From Glycine soja (taxonomy: Eukaryota > Streptophyta > Magnoliopsida > Fabales > Fabaceae): 64,000 nucleotides of DNA. The position numbers and the translations under genes were made by a program. The DNA is taken from assembly GCF_004193775.1 (NCBI RefSeq), contig NC_041016.1, forward strand, positions 30,844,644 through 30,908,643. Reading direction: 5' to 3'. A model generated the notes under the pieces. It searched no databases. It saw only the letters and a program-made list of their open reading frames with translations, and was not told the DNA's origin. Below are positions 23,282 through 35,426 of this stretch, piece after piece (position 1 is the stretch's first letter; each line of letters starts with the position of its first letter).

Positions 23282-23732
23282 AATATATTATATATTGCAA
23301 ATAAATAAATAAATAAATAAATATTAGTTTGGGTTATTGTTGTAGGAAAATAAAAGGGATTTATTTTAATTGAGAAAAAATAGTTTTCATGAGCATGTTT
23401 AATAAGTAAGTTTGGTGTGTGTTAGTGAGCTTTCCTCTTAAGACCCATTAACATAAGCTTAACCCTTATACGGAGGAAAAAGTCGATCTCATTTCTTCCC
23501 TAAGGAAACCCTATCCCTTTTTCCTTTTTCTCTTCTTGGAAACCCTTGTCATTGTAGAATCTTCAAAGGGATCGTTGCACTCAAAGCCCATCAAAACCAA
23601 GAGTCAGAGTTGGGAAGAGTGCCTCTTCGTAGCATGTTTGCATTTTCAAGGTAAGAAGGGAGTGAGACATCTTTTCTTGCATGATGGATAGAAGAATTTC
23701 TCTTATATCACAATTAATAGTATATTTGAGTT
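23282..23732 (+). repeat. LTR-like fragment, right piece, with (AAAT)n
   Basis: Begins with an (AAAT)n tract (about 23299-23322), then text such as GAGCTTTCCTCTTAAGACCC that resembles soybean LTR sequence. It is interrupted at 23733 by the Helitron 5' end. Confidence 0.35.
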
Positions 23733-23749
23733 TCTATATACTATCTAAT

Positions 23750-25306
23750 TGTCGCAACGTGCACTTCGTGGGCGAGCGAGGGCGAGGCTCACGGGTGCGC
23801 TTTCCAAAGGAGGAAAGATGCGCGGAGTCGCCACCGACGTTTATTTGTGGAAAACGTCGGAAAAACCGAAGGAAACTGGTCAAAATGAAAATTCTAAGTT
23901 CGGGAGTTGTATTTACGCTTGAGGAAGGTATTAGCACCTCTCACGTTTGTCTCAAAGGACAACAGCCTATCTTTTAGAATTGTGGAAATTGTGTTACCTT
24001 AACTTTTATCTGTTTTTATTTTTTGAGGTCGACAAAAGCGGGGCTTTTGCTCCTACGTACCCTCCTTTGGAGAGGAAATCAGACCTACGTAGTTCTTCCT
24101 TATGCGTGAAACAAGTGATTCTTTTACTTTGAAAGGTGATCATTTTAAGGCGTTGAACCTTAAAAATGATCCATTTTTACTTGGTAAGAAACAGAAATGA
24201 TAAATTTTCAAAATCCTATTTTTGTGGACGAGCTTGACTAGGCGAGTTGATTTTAGCCTTAGTTTCACTTTAGTTATTTAGTCAATTCAATTAAGAATGA
24301 GAAATCCCAAAGAGAAAACGTCTGATTGATCTTTCGCTTTTATTTTACTAAAAGGGCATTTTTGATTATTATATTATTATTTTACCTCTTTTTTGATTTC
24401 CAACGTGGTTACGGCACGACCGAACGGTCGGAATTCACTTTAACCAAAATTAACGGATGATACAATCCAAACGATCGGTGGAAATTTATTTTATTTTTAG
24501 ATTAAGCGAGAAATGACTTAAATAAATGGCTTAAGCACGTCAAAAGGGGGTATAAAAAGTAAATGAAAACGAGAATAAAAATACATGAAACAAAATGTGG
24601 ACCACCACGGGTACATAGAGTGAATTGAAAAGCTTGGTTTGAGGTACTTACCCGTTGAAGACTGAAGAAAATGAAGAACGACTGATGAATCTTTGAAGAA
24701 CGATCGAGAATCTTCGCGTAATTACTCACGGAAACATTACGGAAGCGCCTCGGCTTGGATTTTCTTCACGGAACTAATTTTCCTCAGCAAATTCGAAAGA
24801 GAGAGAAGTGCCTAAGGGGCTGAACCCTTTTCTTCTTCACTTCATCCCCTATTTATAGCAAAATAGGGGAGAAGCTTGCCGCCCAGCTCACCCAGGCGAG
24901 CAAGGTTGCTTCCTCCAGAAGCAACAGCCTTCTGGAGGAATCTTCTGGAGGGCCCAAGTGGGCCTGGTTGCTATTTACACCCCCCGTTTACTAAATGCAC
25001 CCCCTTTCTATTTTTTTGTAATTCTTTTTCCGTAATGTTACGAAACTTTACGAATTTCGTAACGATACCTATTTTCCTTCCGCAAGGTTACGAATCCTTA
25101 CGGATTATTTATTTACTCTTTTTTAGCTTTCGAAGAAGTTACGAAAACTCACGGATTGCGCAAAAACACGTCTTTTCGATTTCCGCCACATTATGGAATC
25201 TCACGAATCACGCAAGCCTGCTTCCTTTCAATTTCTGAGACGTCTCAAGACTTAATTTATTGCACGTCATCAAGTAATAATCCCCGGATGAAATTAGGGT
25301 ATGACA
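23750..25306 (-). repeat. 3' LTR of the Ogre element
   Basis: 1557-bp direct repeat of 41608-43165. Contains a TATA-box-like CTATAAATAG (minus strand, about 24848-24857), a near-perfect hairpin GATCATTTTAAGG/CCTTAAAAATGATC (24138-24171), and many TTACG motifs. Small frames in it recur in the other LTR and have no domain. Confidence 0.93.
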
Positions 25307-25322
25307 GTTGCCCCTCTTTACT
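25307..25322 (-). promoter_or_regulatory. Polypurine tract of the Ogre element
   Basis: On the minus strand AGTAAAGAGGGGCAAC directly precedes the 3' LTR start TGTCATACCC. Purine-rich and correctly placed for plus-strand priming. Confidence 0.65.
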
Positions 25323-25572
25323 TACCTCTCATCGAAGATAAGAGGAAAGCAAAGATAGGACACTGATTTCGTCCGCCCTGCCCTTTCCGTGATGACAACT
25401 CTCATCTCTACTTCTTCTTTTTTCTTCTGCACAAAACAAAATACAAACAACAACCAGAACAACGAATATAATACACACATACACATATACACATACTTGG
25501 CGAAGGAACCGATCTGGAAAACAACAGAATAACGTGCTTCCCAGTCACCAGAAGCTTCACACTTGATAATGG

Positions 25573-26716
25573 AGACACATGAAAAGCGCTAGGCAATGAC
25601 ATTCATGGTGCTCCGAACAAAGGTGGAGTATGGAGGATTGCCTTGAGGGTCCGCACTTAGGCAATCATGAAACTCAGCTCCAAACTCGAAAGTGGAGGAC
25701 ACATGAACAGCCCTAAGCAATAACATTCATGTGGCTCCGGAACAGGATGAGAATGGAGGATTGCCTTGAGGGTCCTCTCTTAGGCAATCATGGAACACAG
25801 CTCCAAACTCGAAAGTGGAGGACACATGAACAGCCCTAAGCAATAACACTCATGTGGCTCCGGAACAGGATGAGAATGGAGGATTGCCTTGAGGGTCCTC
25901 TCTTAGGCAATCATGGAACACAGCTCCAAACTCGAAAGTGGAGGACACATGAACAACCCTAAGCAATAACATTCATGTGGCTCTGGAACAGGATGAGAAT
26001 GGAGGATTGCCTTGAGGGTCCTCTCTTAGGCAATCATGGAACATAACTCCAAACTCGAAAATGGAGGACACATGAATGACAACGCAATTCATTCACGTGG
26101 CTCCGGAACAGGATGAGAATGGAGGATTGCCTTGAGGGTCCTCTCTTAGGCAATCATGGAACACAGCTCCAAACTCGAAAATGGAGGACACATAAATGAC
26201 AACGCAATTCATTCACGTGGCTCTGGAACAGGATGAGAATGGAGGATTGCCTTGAGGGTCTTCTCTTAGGCAATCATGGAACACAACTCCAAACTCGAAA
26301 ATGGAGGACACATGAATGACAATGCAATTCATTCACGTGGCTCCGGAACAGGATGAGAATGGAGGATTGCCTTGAGGGTCCTCTCTTAGGCAATCATGGA
26401 ACACAGCTCCAAACTCGAAAATGGAGGACACATGAATGACAACGCAATTCATTCACGTGGCTCTGGAACAGGATGAGAATGGAGGATTGCCTTGAGGGTC
26501 CTCTCTTAGGCAATCATGGAACACAGCTCCAAACTCGAAAATGGAGGACACATGAATGACAACGCAATTCATTCACGTGGCTCTGGAACAGGATGAGAAT
26601 GGAGGATTGCCTTGAGGGTCCTCTCTTAGGCAATCATGGAACACAACTCCAAACTCGAAAATGGAGGACACATGAATGACAACGCAATTCATTCACGTGG
26701 CTCCGAAACAGGATGT
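25573..26716 (-). repeat. Minisatellite, about 120-bp unit, nine copies, in Ogre 3' region
   Basis: The phrase GGAGGATTGCCTTGAGGGTC recurs at about 25634, 25756, 25876, 26000, 26120, 26240, 26360, 26480 and 26600, a period near 120 bp. Each unit contains CTCCAAACTCGAAA, GAGGACACATGAA and AACAGGATGAGAATGG. The first unit is the most diverged. Inner units alternate between versions with AACAGCCCTAAGCAATAACA and ATGACAACGCAATTCATTCA. Tandem arrays in the 3' noncoding region of Ogre-type elements are known as a source of satellites. Confidence 0.93.
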
Positions 26717-28540
26717 TGGCGGGACCGAACGGTCCACCAGGTTTTTCCATCTAAAAGGATAACATGCTTTTTGCAAAGAAAAATAAATCATTCGCGAGAG
26801 CACCACATCTTAGAGAAACAATATACTTGTGCCAAGGGTAATCTTCCTTGTAACCGAGAATGAAGAGTAGGACGTCAACTTCTAGCTTTCAAATGAACAC
26901 GCAGGGGAAACATGGGGCTAAGTTGAAAATAAATCACTCATGGTGTATAAAACTCACAAGGCAAGTGTCTTAACCTATTCCTAAACCAATAACTGCACCA
27001 TGACTCTATTTTGCACGCGACTTCCTATCGAATCATAGATCAAACGTACGATCACGGACCAATAGGATTCTCTCGAGGTCAGCGTTTTTTTTGGAGAGGG
27101 AGCTGGGTGTTTCGGTCTTTTCCTCTTTGTTCATGTGGGGTGGGATATTGCCAGTCAAGAATGATTCTGAGTGGCAATCTGGCTCTGGAGACTTTCTATC
27201 CTCTTTCTTTCGCTGATCGAGAGTTGCTTCTTTTCCCTTTTCGCTTCCTTTCGATCTTTGATTGGGAATCCTTCTTTCCTTTCTTTTGTTCTTTTCTCTA
27301 TTTTTATTTTTCTCTTTTTCTTTCTTTCCATTTCTTCCTTCAATTCTCTTTCTCCATCCCTTTCTTTGGGAAATCGGGTTTTAACATTCCATTCGCTCTC
27401 CCTTAAGGAGATTTCACTGTCCTTTGCTTCGGGGGAAAGGAGGAGGATTCTTTTGATAGGCCAAGGTTCAAAGAGGTCTAAGGTTGTGTCTCAATGGGAT
27501 CTTTTATCGTGGGAACCCCAATCTTGATATCTGGGGCGAGACAAATTTGGGTGTCAAGGCGTCGCTCTTGGCCCGAACTTTCGTATTATTCCATAAGACA
27601 CGCGTGACAATGATGATTTGAAAATAACGTGCAAAATTAGTCATGGCTACAGCCAGGGGGGCACTCAAGCATCCCGTTTATGGCATTGTGACACTACGGT
27701 TGGGAATTTACACAGACAAACCCAACGTTTCCACATTATGTTCTTTCATCAGTTCAATGCATTCATCCATCCTTATCTCGGTTCATTCCGGAAAATAAAC
27801 TCTTAGCATCAGTCCCTTGTTTCCAGAAGATGCGTTTGCTCTTTATGAATGATTCATACTTCTTAACTACAACATGTTGATCTTTGCGGTCTTTCTTTCT
27901 TTTTACTTTTTGTTTTATTTTTAAATATGTTCACTGAAACTATACACTTGTGGTTCTTTATGAGGAAAATCTTTCTTTATACATCTATGACAAAATTTTT
28001 CTGTACACGCATTAGAACTCTTCTTCTTACGTCACACGGTCTATATACAAACCCTATTTACATTCAAAGATTTTCATTTCTCCCAACACACCCTTATGGT
28101 TCACACAAAAGTTTCTTCATATACACTCGTTGCTCACACACACAAGAATTCCTTTCCACACATCATTTACACACAAGAATCCTTCTATACACATTTCCTT
28201 TTACATACATGTATAAATAAAAACCTTTTTCTTTTCTTTATGAACATGACTTTTATTCACAACGCTTCTTTCTTTTTATTAGGATTTTTGGTTCATTTTA
28301 TTTTACTATTTTTAGGACGACGCTCCCAAAATGAAAAAACTCTACACGGTTCCAGCATTTCAATAAACACTATTGACAACTAACGAAACAAATACCGACG
28401 TAACAACTCAAGTGATATGTATGTACAAAACAAAAGTCAAAACATGAAACAAATGTCAGTCCCTTAGTCAAACACAAAATAAGATGATATGTAACAGAAA
28501 AAAAAATGGAAACAAAAAGAAATATGGATCAAGAGATCTC
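26717..28540 (-). other. Ogre 3' noncoding region
   Basis: Between the minisatellite and the 3' ORF. Contains a long pyrimidine-rich tract (about 27180-27360) and runs such as CACACACAAGAATTC (28130-28190). Open frames here are by-products of biased composition. Confidence 0.6.
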
Positions 28541-28544
28541 CCAA

Positions 28545-29721
28545 TCATGTGGCACCGCTCCCTCCCAAGAAATCAAGTAAATCGGTCATCTCTTCGTCCT
28601 CGCGGGCCTCATCTGCCTCGTTGGGAGCCTCTGCTGGTGCTTCTCCTGCCTGGGCCTCGGGCCAATCTCCAGGCCATGCGACCTCTGTCCTGAACTGGTC
28701 CAGAGTAGGGCACGGAAAAGAAGTAAAGCCCTGGCTCTGCAGGTTGAGACTCATCTGATAAAGACAATCATGAGTCTGTACATGTGCCCGGTGGTTGGCC
28801 GCCTGCTGGCGAACCAAATGCCGCAAATACTGCTCCGTGTTAAATGATCCGGCTGGACCAGCCTGATGAGGTGGCGGCGCGTCCGCGGCCTGTGGTGCAT
28901 CACCCTGGACCTGTCTCTGCGTGCAATACTTCTCAATAAAAGCTCGGGTGATGGGCGGCCGAATCACCTTGCTAGGTGTGACGGGGATGCCGAACGACTG
29001 CCAGAGTCCTGTGATCAAGGCGGGAAATCCCAGGGCCCTGTTGGACTTATCGGGGTCCAGAGGGTGCCTGGTAGGCGCCATACACCAGCTGACACTTCGG
29101 CAGGGGGAGGTCGGAATTATGATCAGTGGGCAGGATGTTGCTGAGCAGCAAAGTCATCTATGTCTGAGTCAAGGTGGTCATGTTGGTGCGCATGATCCGC
29201 ACCCGTCTCCCGGCAGCAGTCCGGGCAAAATCTTGCCCCAGTATACATAGCAACTGGGCGATGGCCTCCTCATCGAACCCATCAGACCGGTTCCTCCTCT
29301 GGCCATACTCGCACTCCTGGCCCTCTTCCAGCACTAAAGGATATCCCAGGAGCTGGCCGATAGCATCTGCATCAAATGGGATCCACTGACCCCTCACCCA
29401 GGACCTCATATCACGCACGCCCTCCTCTGTTGGCCAAGCATTGGCATAAAATTCGAGGACTATGTCTAGATCAAACTTGGCCATGGGGGTAACCAGTGAT
29501 GCCCACCGTCGGCGACCTATTTCTTCCTGGAAATCGGTATACTCATCGTCCCTAAGCTGGACGCGTCGCTCTCGGAGAAATGACCATCCCTTGATGGCCT
29601 CGAAGTGCTGCTGGTGTTCAGCGCTCCTAAAGCGGTGACTGTCATACTCGGGAGCGGAACTGGTTCCTTCAGCCGCTTTATCCTTCCTAGATCTCTTTGA
29701 GGCGAGCTTCCTCGGGGCCAT
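28545..29721 (-). pseudogene. Extra 3' ORF of the Ogre element, 'putative plant transposon protein' type
   Basis: An ATG at 29721 opens MAPRKLASKRSRKDKAAEG, a basic N-terminus like a nuclear-localisation signal, then HRFRSAEHQQHFEAIKGWSF, LRDDEYTDFQEEIGRRRW, VLEFYANAWPTEEGVRD and RSWVRGQWIPFDADAIGQLL. It stops at 29158. After a small deletion and frame change the text continues at 29081-28545 (SNRALGFPALITGLWQSFGI, TRAFIEKYCTQRQ) and ends with an acidic tail. Legume retroelements often carry this family, usually annotated as putative plant transposon protein; its role is unknown. It lies between integrase and the 3' LTR, where env-like genes sit. The stop is of a kind one G-to-A change makes. 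A diverged homolog lies at 60920-62010. Confidence 0.75.
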
Positions 29722-29736
29722 TTCCTGCGAGAACAA
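29722..29736 (-). promoter_or_regulatory. Candidate splice acceptor before the 3' ORF
   Basis: The minus strand reads TTTGTTCTCGCAG, then GAAATGG with the ORF start codon. A pyrimidine-rich run ending in CAG two or three bases ahead of the ATG, with CTAAC a little upstream, is a good plant 3' splice site. The second element keeps the same arrangement (TGTATCCTCACAG, then GAAATGG). Confidence 0.5.
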
Positions 29737-29739
29737 ACA

Positions 29740-31822
29740 TTTAGAAGTTAGTTTTACAAGATAACACTTATCTTAACGCAAAAAGGTCGTGCTAATCCCT
29801 CTGATGGAGAACGGACTCATGTAATCCATTTATGCACACATGTACGTGTAGAAAATATCCCATTATTTATATCAACATACAAGGATATTCAAAACATTCT
29901 AGTTACCATACATATACATTTTTTGGAAAGAATACTTACATGCATGCTCAAGGTATTGTGCCAAAATTACATATGTTCATATCCTAACTATTTTGCTACC
30001 ACAAACTACCCACACACATTTGAAGTATTTTATTAACATACAAATTTTTGTTGTTCCATTCATATTTATTTATACATATACGCACATTGGAGAGCCAATC
30101 TCACGTCACACACACACTTGCATTTGAAAAGGAACTTTCATGCCATTTATCTACACTGGAGGGGCAATTCCACATCATATATTCATTTGGGAAGCATTCT
30201 TGTGCCATTTTGGCATGGGTACATTTTTTTTTGAAAAGCCTCTTATGCTACCTATCCACAAATATACATTTTTTGAAATGCATTATTTACTATTCATTCA
30301 CTTTGCAAGGTATTCTTATGCCATATATTCACACACTTTGCAACATATTTTTATGCCATATATTCACATATATCTACACACCATTGAAAAGCATCTTCCA
30401 CGTTACTTAGGTGCAAAGTGCCAATCATGGGGCAGCTCAAATTCTTACAAAAAAGTCCCTATTTTCATGCTTTTCTAATCCTAAAACCAAATTTTGGATT
30501 CCTAGCCATAAGCATGTTTCCTTGCATTGAAGCTTTAAAAAGTTTGGGTTTCTAAGCTTGGGATTACATTTGGGCACCTATTTTGACTTTCCCATGGTGT
30601 CTCTACATACATAAAACAGCCCCACAATCCCAATTTTGCAAAATCATATTCATATATCATTGGGGCATTTCATCGAGCACTTGGTGGGCGCACGTTTAGA
30701 CATAAATTGCAAGAGAATGGGAGCAATGTGGCATGCCCCATTGCTTCAGAATACAACCTAGGCCTAAGGCCTTTTCATTCAAATCCTCAATTCAAGAAAA
30801 CAAGCACCAAAGCAAACCAAAACTGCCTCACAAATAGAAACATGTTCTCACAATTTAAGGCACCAAAAGATGAAGAAAACACATCAATGGGAAGCAAAAA
30901 CATCAAGGATGGAATACTTACTTGTTGGAGTGAATTGAAACACCAAAAACAAAAGCAAAATGCGATCAAAAGGCTTAGGGGAGCAAGAAACCGCAAGCCT
31001 TCGTGTTCTCTATCTTTTGAATGAGGGGGGGGGGGGGGGGGAAGTTTTTGGATGCCAAAACGTTCCCCTCCCTCGTTTTTTATAATTTGGGTGCAGGGGT
31101 TGCTCGCCCAGGCGAGCTAACCTGCCACTCTTTTTTTTTTTTGAGGGGAACATTAACCATGTCCCCTCCTCCTTTACGGGCCAGCGTTTGCCTAACTTGA
31201 ACTTACTTAAGTTAGAATTAGGCGTCGATTACTTATTTAAAACAAACAATAGTAAAAGAAAATGCGACTACAAAGGATACTGGGCTGCCTCGCAGCGACG
31301 TTCTCTGTTTGTTTAGCGTCGGGAAGGGGCAATGATCGGTCGGTCGTGACCCTAGCCCCACTCGATCCATCCCTATGTACCTGTAAGTAGGAAACAAAAA
31401 TACGCGGCCGATCGTGACCGGTCATCGTCTTACCTTGGTTGATTTCTGCCATTGATTTGTCTTGACTTCTGACCGTGGCCTGAGATGATTCTACTCTTTG
31501 CTATAACAAGATATGCATGTGCATGTATGAATGTATGAATGTTTCTAATGCGATGATTTTATTTTAGTGAAGGCTGGTTAGGTTCAATTTTAAAATAAGC
31601 GTTTGGGGCACCCCATACACCGAGCGAAGAGGGCTCATGCTCATAACAAATCTAAAACACAAAGTTTGAAACACCAAAGGGAGGACTAAAACCCCGCCCA
31701 TCTTTTCTTTTCAAAGAAACGAGACAAATATAGTGAATGGGAATCCCTAGAGGAGACCAAGAGGAACGAAAAAAAACTCAGAAATAAAAAACGTGCAACG
31801 GTCCTCTCGATTGCCCCAGACT
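29740..31822 (-). other. Ogre spacer between integrase and 3' ORF, with a G17 run
   Basis: No gene recognised. Contains a 17-base G run (31025-31041), a T11 run (31131-31141), and CGCCCAGGCGAGC, also found in the LTR (24886-24901) and in the second element (63021-63034). The part nearest the 3' ORF is similar to 62040-63056. Confidence 0.6.
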
Positions 31823-33748
31823 TCAAGCATAATATCGTTTAACTACATCGGAGTTCATGGGCGAAAGCAATTCCTCGCCATCCATATGGGTGAGTATCAG
31901 AGCACCCCCAAAAAAAGCTCTTTTCACCATGAAAGGTCCTTCATAATTCGGGGCCCACTTGCCTCGATTATCTTTAACAGCGTGGGACATCTTCTTCAGC
32001 ACGAGGTCCCCCTCGTTGAACTTGTGCGGGCGTACCTTCTTGTCGAACGCGTTCTTTATCCTTCGTTGATACAAACGCCCATGGCTCATGGAGGCCAAAC
32101 GCTTACCTTCAATAAGGTTAAGTTGGTCGTAGCGTGCTTGAGCCTATTCTGACTCTTCTAGGCCCGACTCCGCCATTATCCTCTGAGAAGGAACTTCTAC
32201 CTCAAATGGGAGTACTGCCTCCATCCCATAAACCATAGAATACGGCGTTGCCCCAGTAGAAGTTCGTACCGAGGTTCTGTATCCGTGTAGGGCGAAAGGC
32301 AACATCTCATGCCAATCCTTGTATGAAACCGTCATCTTTTGAACAATCTTCTTAATATTCTTATTCGCAGCCTCTACAGCCCCATTCATCTTTGGCCGAT
32401 AAAGGGTAGAGTTATGATGCTGGATCTTGAAGTCTTCGCACATCTCCTGCATCATCTTATTGTTCAGATTGGTGCCATTGTCAGTAATGATCTTCCTGGG
32501 GAGTACGTATCGACAAATCAACTCCTTCTTTATGAATCTAACTACCACATTCCTTGTGACATTAGTATAAGAAGCCGCTTCGACCCATTTGGTGAAGTAA
32601 TCTATCGCCACAAGAATGAAGCGGTGACCATTCGACGCTTTGGGTTCGATGGCCCCAATGACATCTATTCCCCACATGGAAAAGGGCCAAGGGGCGGACA
32701 TAACATTCAGAGGATGTGGCGGAACATTGATGTTGTCCGCGTATGCCTGACATTTATGACATTTCCTGACATGAGCGCAGCAATCGCTTTCCATGGTGAG
32801 CCAATAATAATCGGCCCTAAGGATTTTTCTGGCCATAGCATGCCCATTGGCATGTGTCCCAAAGGAACCCTCGTGGATCTCCTCAATCATGAGGTTCGCC
32901 TCCTTGGCATCTACGCATCGTAGGAGGGTCATGTCGTGGTTTCGTTTGTACAGGATGGTACCACTTACAAAGAAACCAGTAGCCAATCTCCTCAACGTCC
33001 TTTTGTCATTGTCAGAAATCCCTGGTGGATATTCTTTGTTCTCGACATACTGCTTGATGTCGAAATACCATGGTTTCCCATCCCGCTCTTCCTCTATTGC
33101 ATAGCAATATGCCGGCCTGCCTTGAGATTTGAATTTGATGTATGGCAGATCCCCGTGTGGGGCAAGTTGAAACATGGATGCCAGGGTGGCTAGTGCATCA
33201 GCCATTTGATTCTCTTCCCGAGGTATGTGGTGGAAGGAAATGTCGTCAAAGTACTTGGCTAACCTCAAGATGTGAGTTTGATAGGGTATCAACTTCGAAT
33301 CCCTAGTTTCCCATTCTTCTTTCAACTGGCGTATCACCAAAGCTGAGTCTCCATACACCTTGAGTAGTTTTACATCAAAATCAATGGCCGCCTGAACCCC
33401 GAGGGCGCATGCTTCGTACTCGGCCATATTGTTGGTACAATCAAAACCTAGCCTAGCCGTGAAAGGAATACACTGATCATCCGGGGATACAAGGATTGCC
33501 CCTACTCCGTGGCCCAAAGCATTTGATGCCCCATCGAAGCAAACAATCCATTTGTCTAGGTCCTCATGCGTCCGCTTCTCTTCAAGCAGGGCCATGATAT
33601 CTTCATCTGGGAACTCGGGGTGCATCGGCCGATAATCCTGGAGGGGTTGTTGGGCCAAATAATCTGCTAAGGCACTTCCCTTTACCGCCTTTTGGGTGAC
33701 GTAAACGATATCGAATTCAGACAATAGTACCTGCCACCTGGCGATTCA
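31823..33748 (-). pseudogene. Ogre pol, second half: archaeal-like RNase H and integrase
   Basis: One minus frame from 33748 to 31823 is broken by a TGA (33746-33748) at its junction with the RT part and a TAG (32144-32146) near the C-terminus. RNase H: WIVCFDGASNALGHGVGAIL, acidic residues at about D64, E102, D126 and D176 of the 526-residue piece, ending ENQMADALATLAS. This second RNase H is typical of the Tat lineage. Integrase: zinc-binding H284...H291/H295 and CHKC (322-325), catalytic D354 (WGIDVIG), D415 (ITDNGTN) and E451 (NGAVEAAN). The C-terminal part after the TAG (GDLVLKKMSHAVKDNRGKWA, PNYEGPFMV) is the post-catalytic GPF/Y-like region. The enzyme would insert element cDNA into the nuclear genome. 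Motifs are intact, but two stops break the polyprotein. Confidence 0.92.
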
Positions 33749-35311
33749 TCCCGTGAGGGCCGGTTTTTCAAAGATGTATTTTATGGGATCCATTTTGCAA
33801 ATAAGCCACGTGGTATGGCTGAGCATGTACTGCCTGAGCCGATGTGATGCCCATACCAGAGCACAACATGTCCTTTCCAACATTGAGTAATTCATCTCAC
33901 ATGCAGTAAACTTCTTGCTCATATAGTAAATGGCTTGCTCCTTTTTCCCAGAATCATCATGCTGACCCAACACGCACCCCATAGACTCGTCGAACACGGT
34001 CATGTACAGGAAAATAGGTCTTCCTGTTACAGGTGGCATGAGCACTGGGGGATTCGCGAGACTCTGTTTGATCTTTTCGAAGGCCTCTTGGCAGTCACTG
34101 TTCCATAGGACCGCTTGGTTCTTACGTAACAGCTTAAAAATGGGTTCACAGGTAGGGGTGAGTTGCGAGATAAATCTCGCGATATAATTCAACCTGCCCA
34201 AAAATCCCCGAACCTGCTTCTCCGTGCGTGGTTCCGGCATTTCAAGGATGGCCTTTACTTTCTCGGGATCTATCTCTATCCCTTTCTGACTTATGATAAA
34301 TCCTAGCAGCTTCCCCGACTTCACCCCAAAGGTGCATTTGGTTGGGTTCAGTTTTAATTGGTATTTCCGCAACCTTCCAAACAGCTTACGCAGATTGACA
34401 AGGTGTTCGTCCTCAGTCCGAGACTTGGCAATCATGTCATCTACGTAGACCTCTATTTCCTTATGCATCATGTCATGGAACAACGCCACCATGGCACGTT
34501 GATAGGTTGCCCCAGTGTTTTTCAACCCGAAGGCCATCACTTTATAGCAGAATGTCCCCCATAGGGTGACGAAAGTGGTCTTTTCTACATCTTCGGGTGC
34601 CATCTTTATTTGATTATACCCCGAGAAACCATCCATAAATGAGAAAAGGGCAAATTTGGCTGTATTATCTACCAATATATCAATGTGTGGCAGGGGAAAA
34701 TTGTCCTTTGGACTGGCTCGGTTCAAGTCCCGGTAGTCTACACACATTCGAACCTTGCCGTCCTTTTTCGGGACTGGGACAATATTGGCGACCCACTCCG
34801 GGTACCGTGCCACAGCTAAGAATCCTGCATCAAACTGCTTCCTTACTTCTTCTTTAATTTTTAAGGACATCTCGGGTTTCATTCTTCGTAACTTTTGCTT
34901 AACCGGGGAAGACCCAGGATTCAACGGCAACTTATGCTGCACAATGTCGGAATCCAGACTGGGCATGTCTTGATACGACCATGCAAAGACACCTTGATAC
35001 TCTTCAAGAAGGGTTATCAAGCGTTGGCGGATAGGCGCGGTCATACCGGTTCCTACCTTTACCTCTTTCTTTTCCTCCGGGGTCCCCAAGTTTACTAATT
35101 CGGTTTCTTCTTGGTGAGGCTTCATTTCACGTTCTTCCTGAGCGACCAACCTCTCCAACTCTGGTGACAGGATGTCCTCTTCCTTTTCCTCGTTTACCGT
35201 TTGGCTTATATCACGATCGAAATTGATTGTCAAACCCTCGTTGTTAGGTTCCTCAAAGAATCGACCCTCACATCTATACCAAACAAGACAAAAGAAACAA
35301 AAAACATGCAA
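33746..35311 (-). pseudogene. Ogre pol, first half: reverse transcriptase and RNase H
   Basis: A 521-residue open frame. RT runs from about residue 135 (LRRMKPEMSLKIKEEVRKQF) through PVPKKDGKVRMCVDYRDLN (179-197), FSFMDGFSGYNQI with D227, FGLKNTGATYQRAM and the catalytic YVDD at 289-292, to LGFIISQKGIEIDP. A connection and first RNase H-like region follow (RPIFLYMTVFDESMG; SKKFTACEMNYSMLE). The frame ends in a TGA at 33746-33748 right at the junction to the second RNase H, in the same frame. The start given is only the first Met-like codon; the real N-terminus probably comes from splicing to the protease frame. RT and RNase H copy the element RNA into DNA in cytoplasmic particles. Confidence 0.93.
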
Positions 35312-35426
35312 AATGATATGAGCAAGGGTGGTACTGCAAGAACAGATGAAACAAGATCTCTTTGTTTATTTAATAAGGTAGGCTTCACAAAACAAAAGAG
35401 AAAGGAAATCTATAGGCTCTAATTAC
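35274..35426 (-). other. Candidate intron between protease and RT
   Basis: On the minus strand GTAATTAG starts at 35426 and TTTGTCTTGTTTGGTATAG ends at 35274: a GT donor and a pyrimidine-rich AG acceptor. The 153-nt length is divisible by three. Removal would take out the TAA that ends the protease frame and keep RT in the same frame. Ogre elements are known to need splicing of an intron at this place. Confidence 0.6.

Noticed and set aside
23681..25341. Small frames of 60-120 codons in the LTR (both copies)
   Set aside because: The same frames appear in both LTRs, have no recognised domain and are explained by LTR sequence duplication.
25573..26716. Regular repeats that might suggest a CRISPR-like array
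   Set aside because: Units are ~120 bp and contiguous without unique spacers. It is a minisatellite in a plant retrotransposon.
27011..27527. Open frames of 118-131 codons in the Ogre 3' region
   Set aside because: They come from a polypyrimidine tract (Phe/Leu/Ser-rich text), have no domain and lie opposite to the element's genes.
31025..31041. G17 run as a terminator or regulatory element
   Set aside because: Only composition supports it; it may be a simple homopolymer or a sequencing-difficult site.
32339..32923. 194-codon + frame opposite Ogre integrase
   Set aside because: Antisense shadow of the integrase coding strand, no domain.
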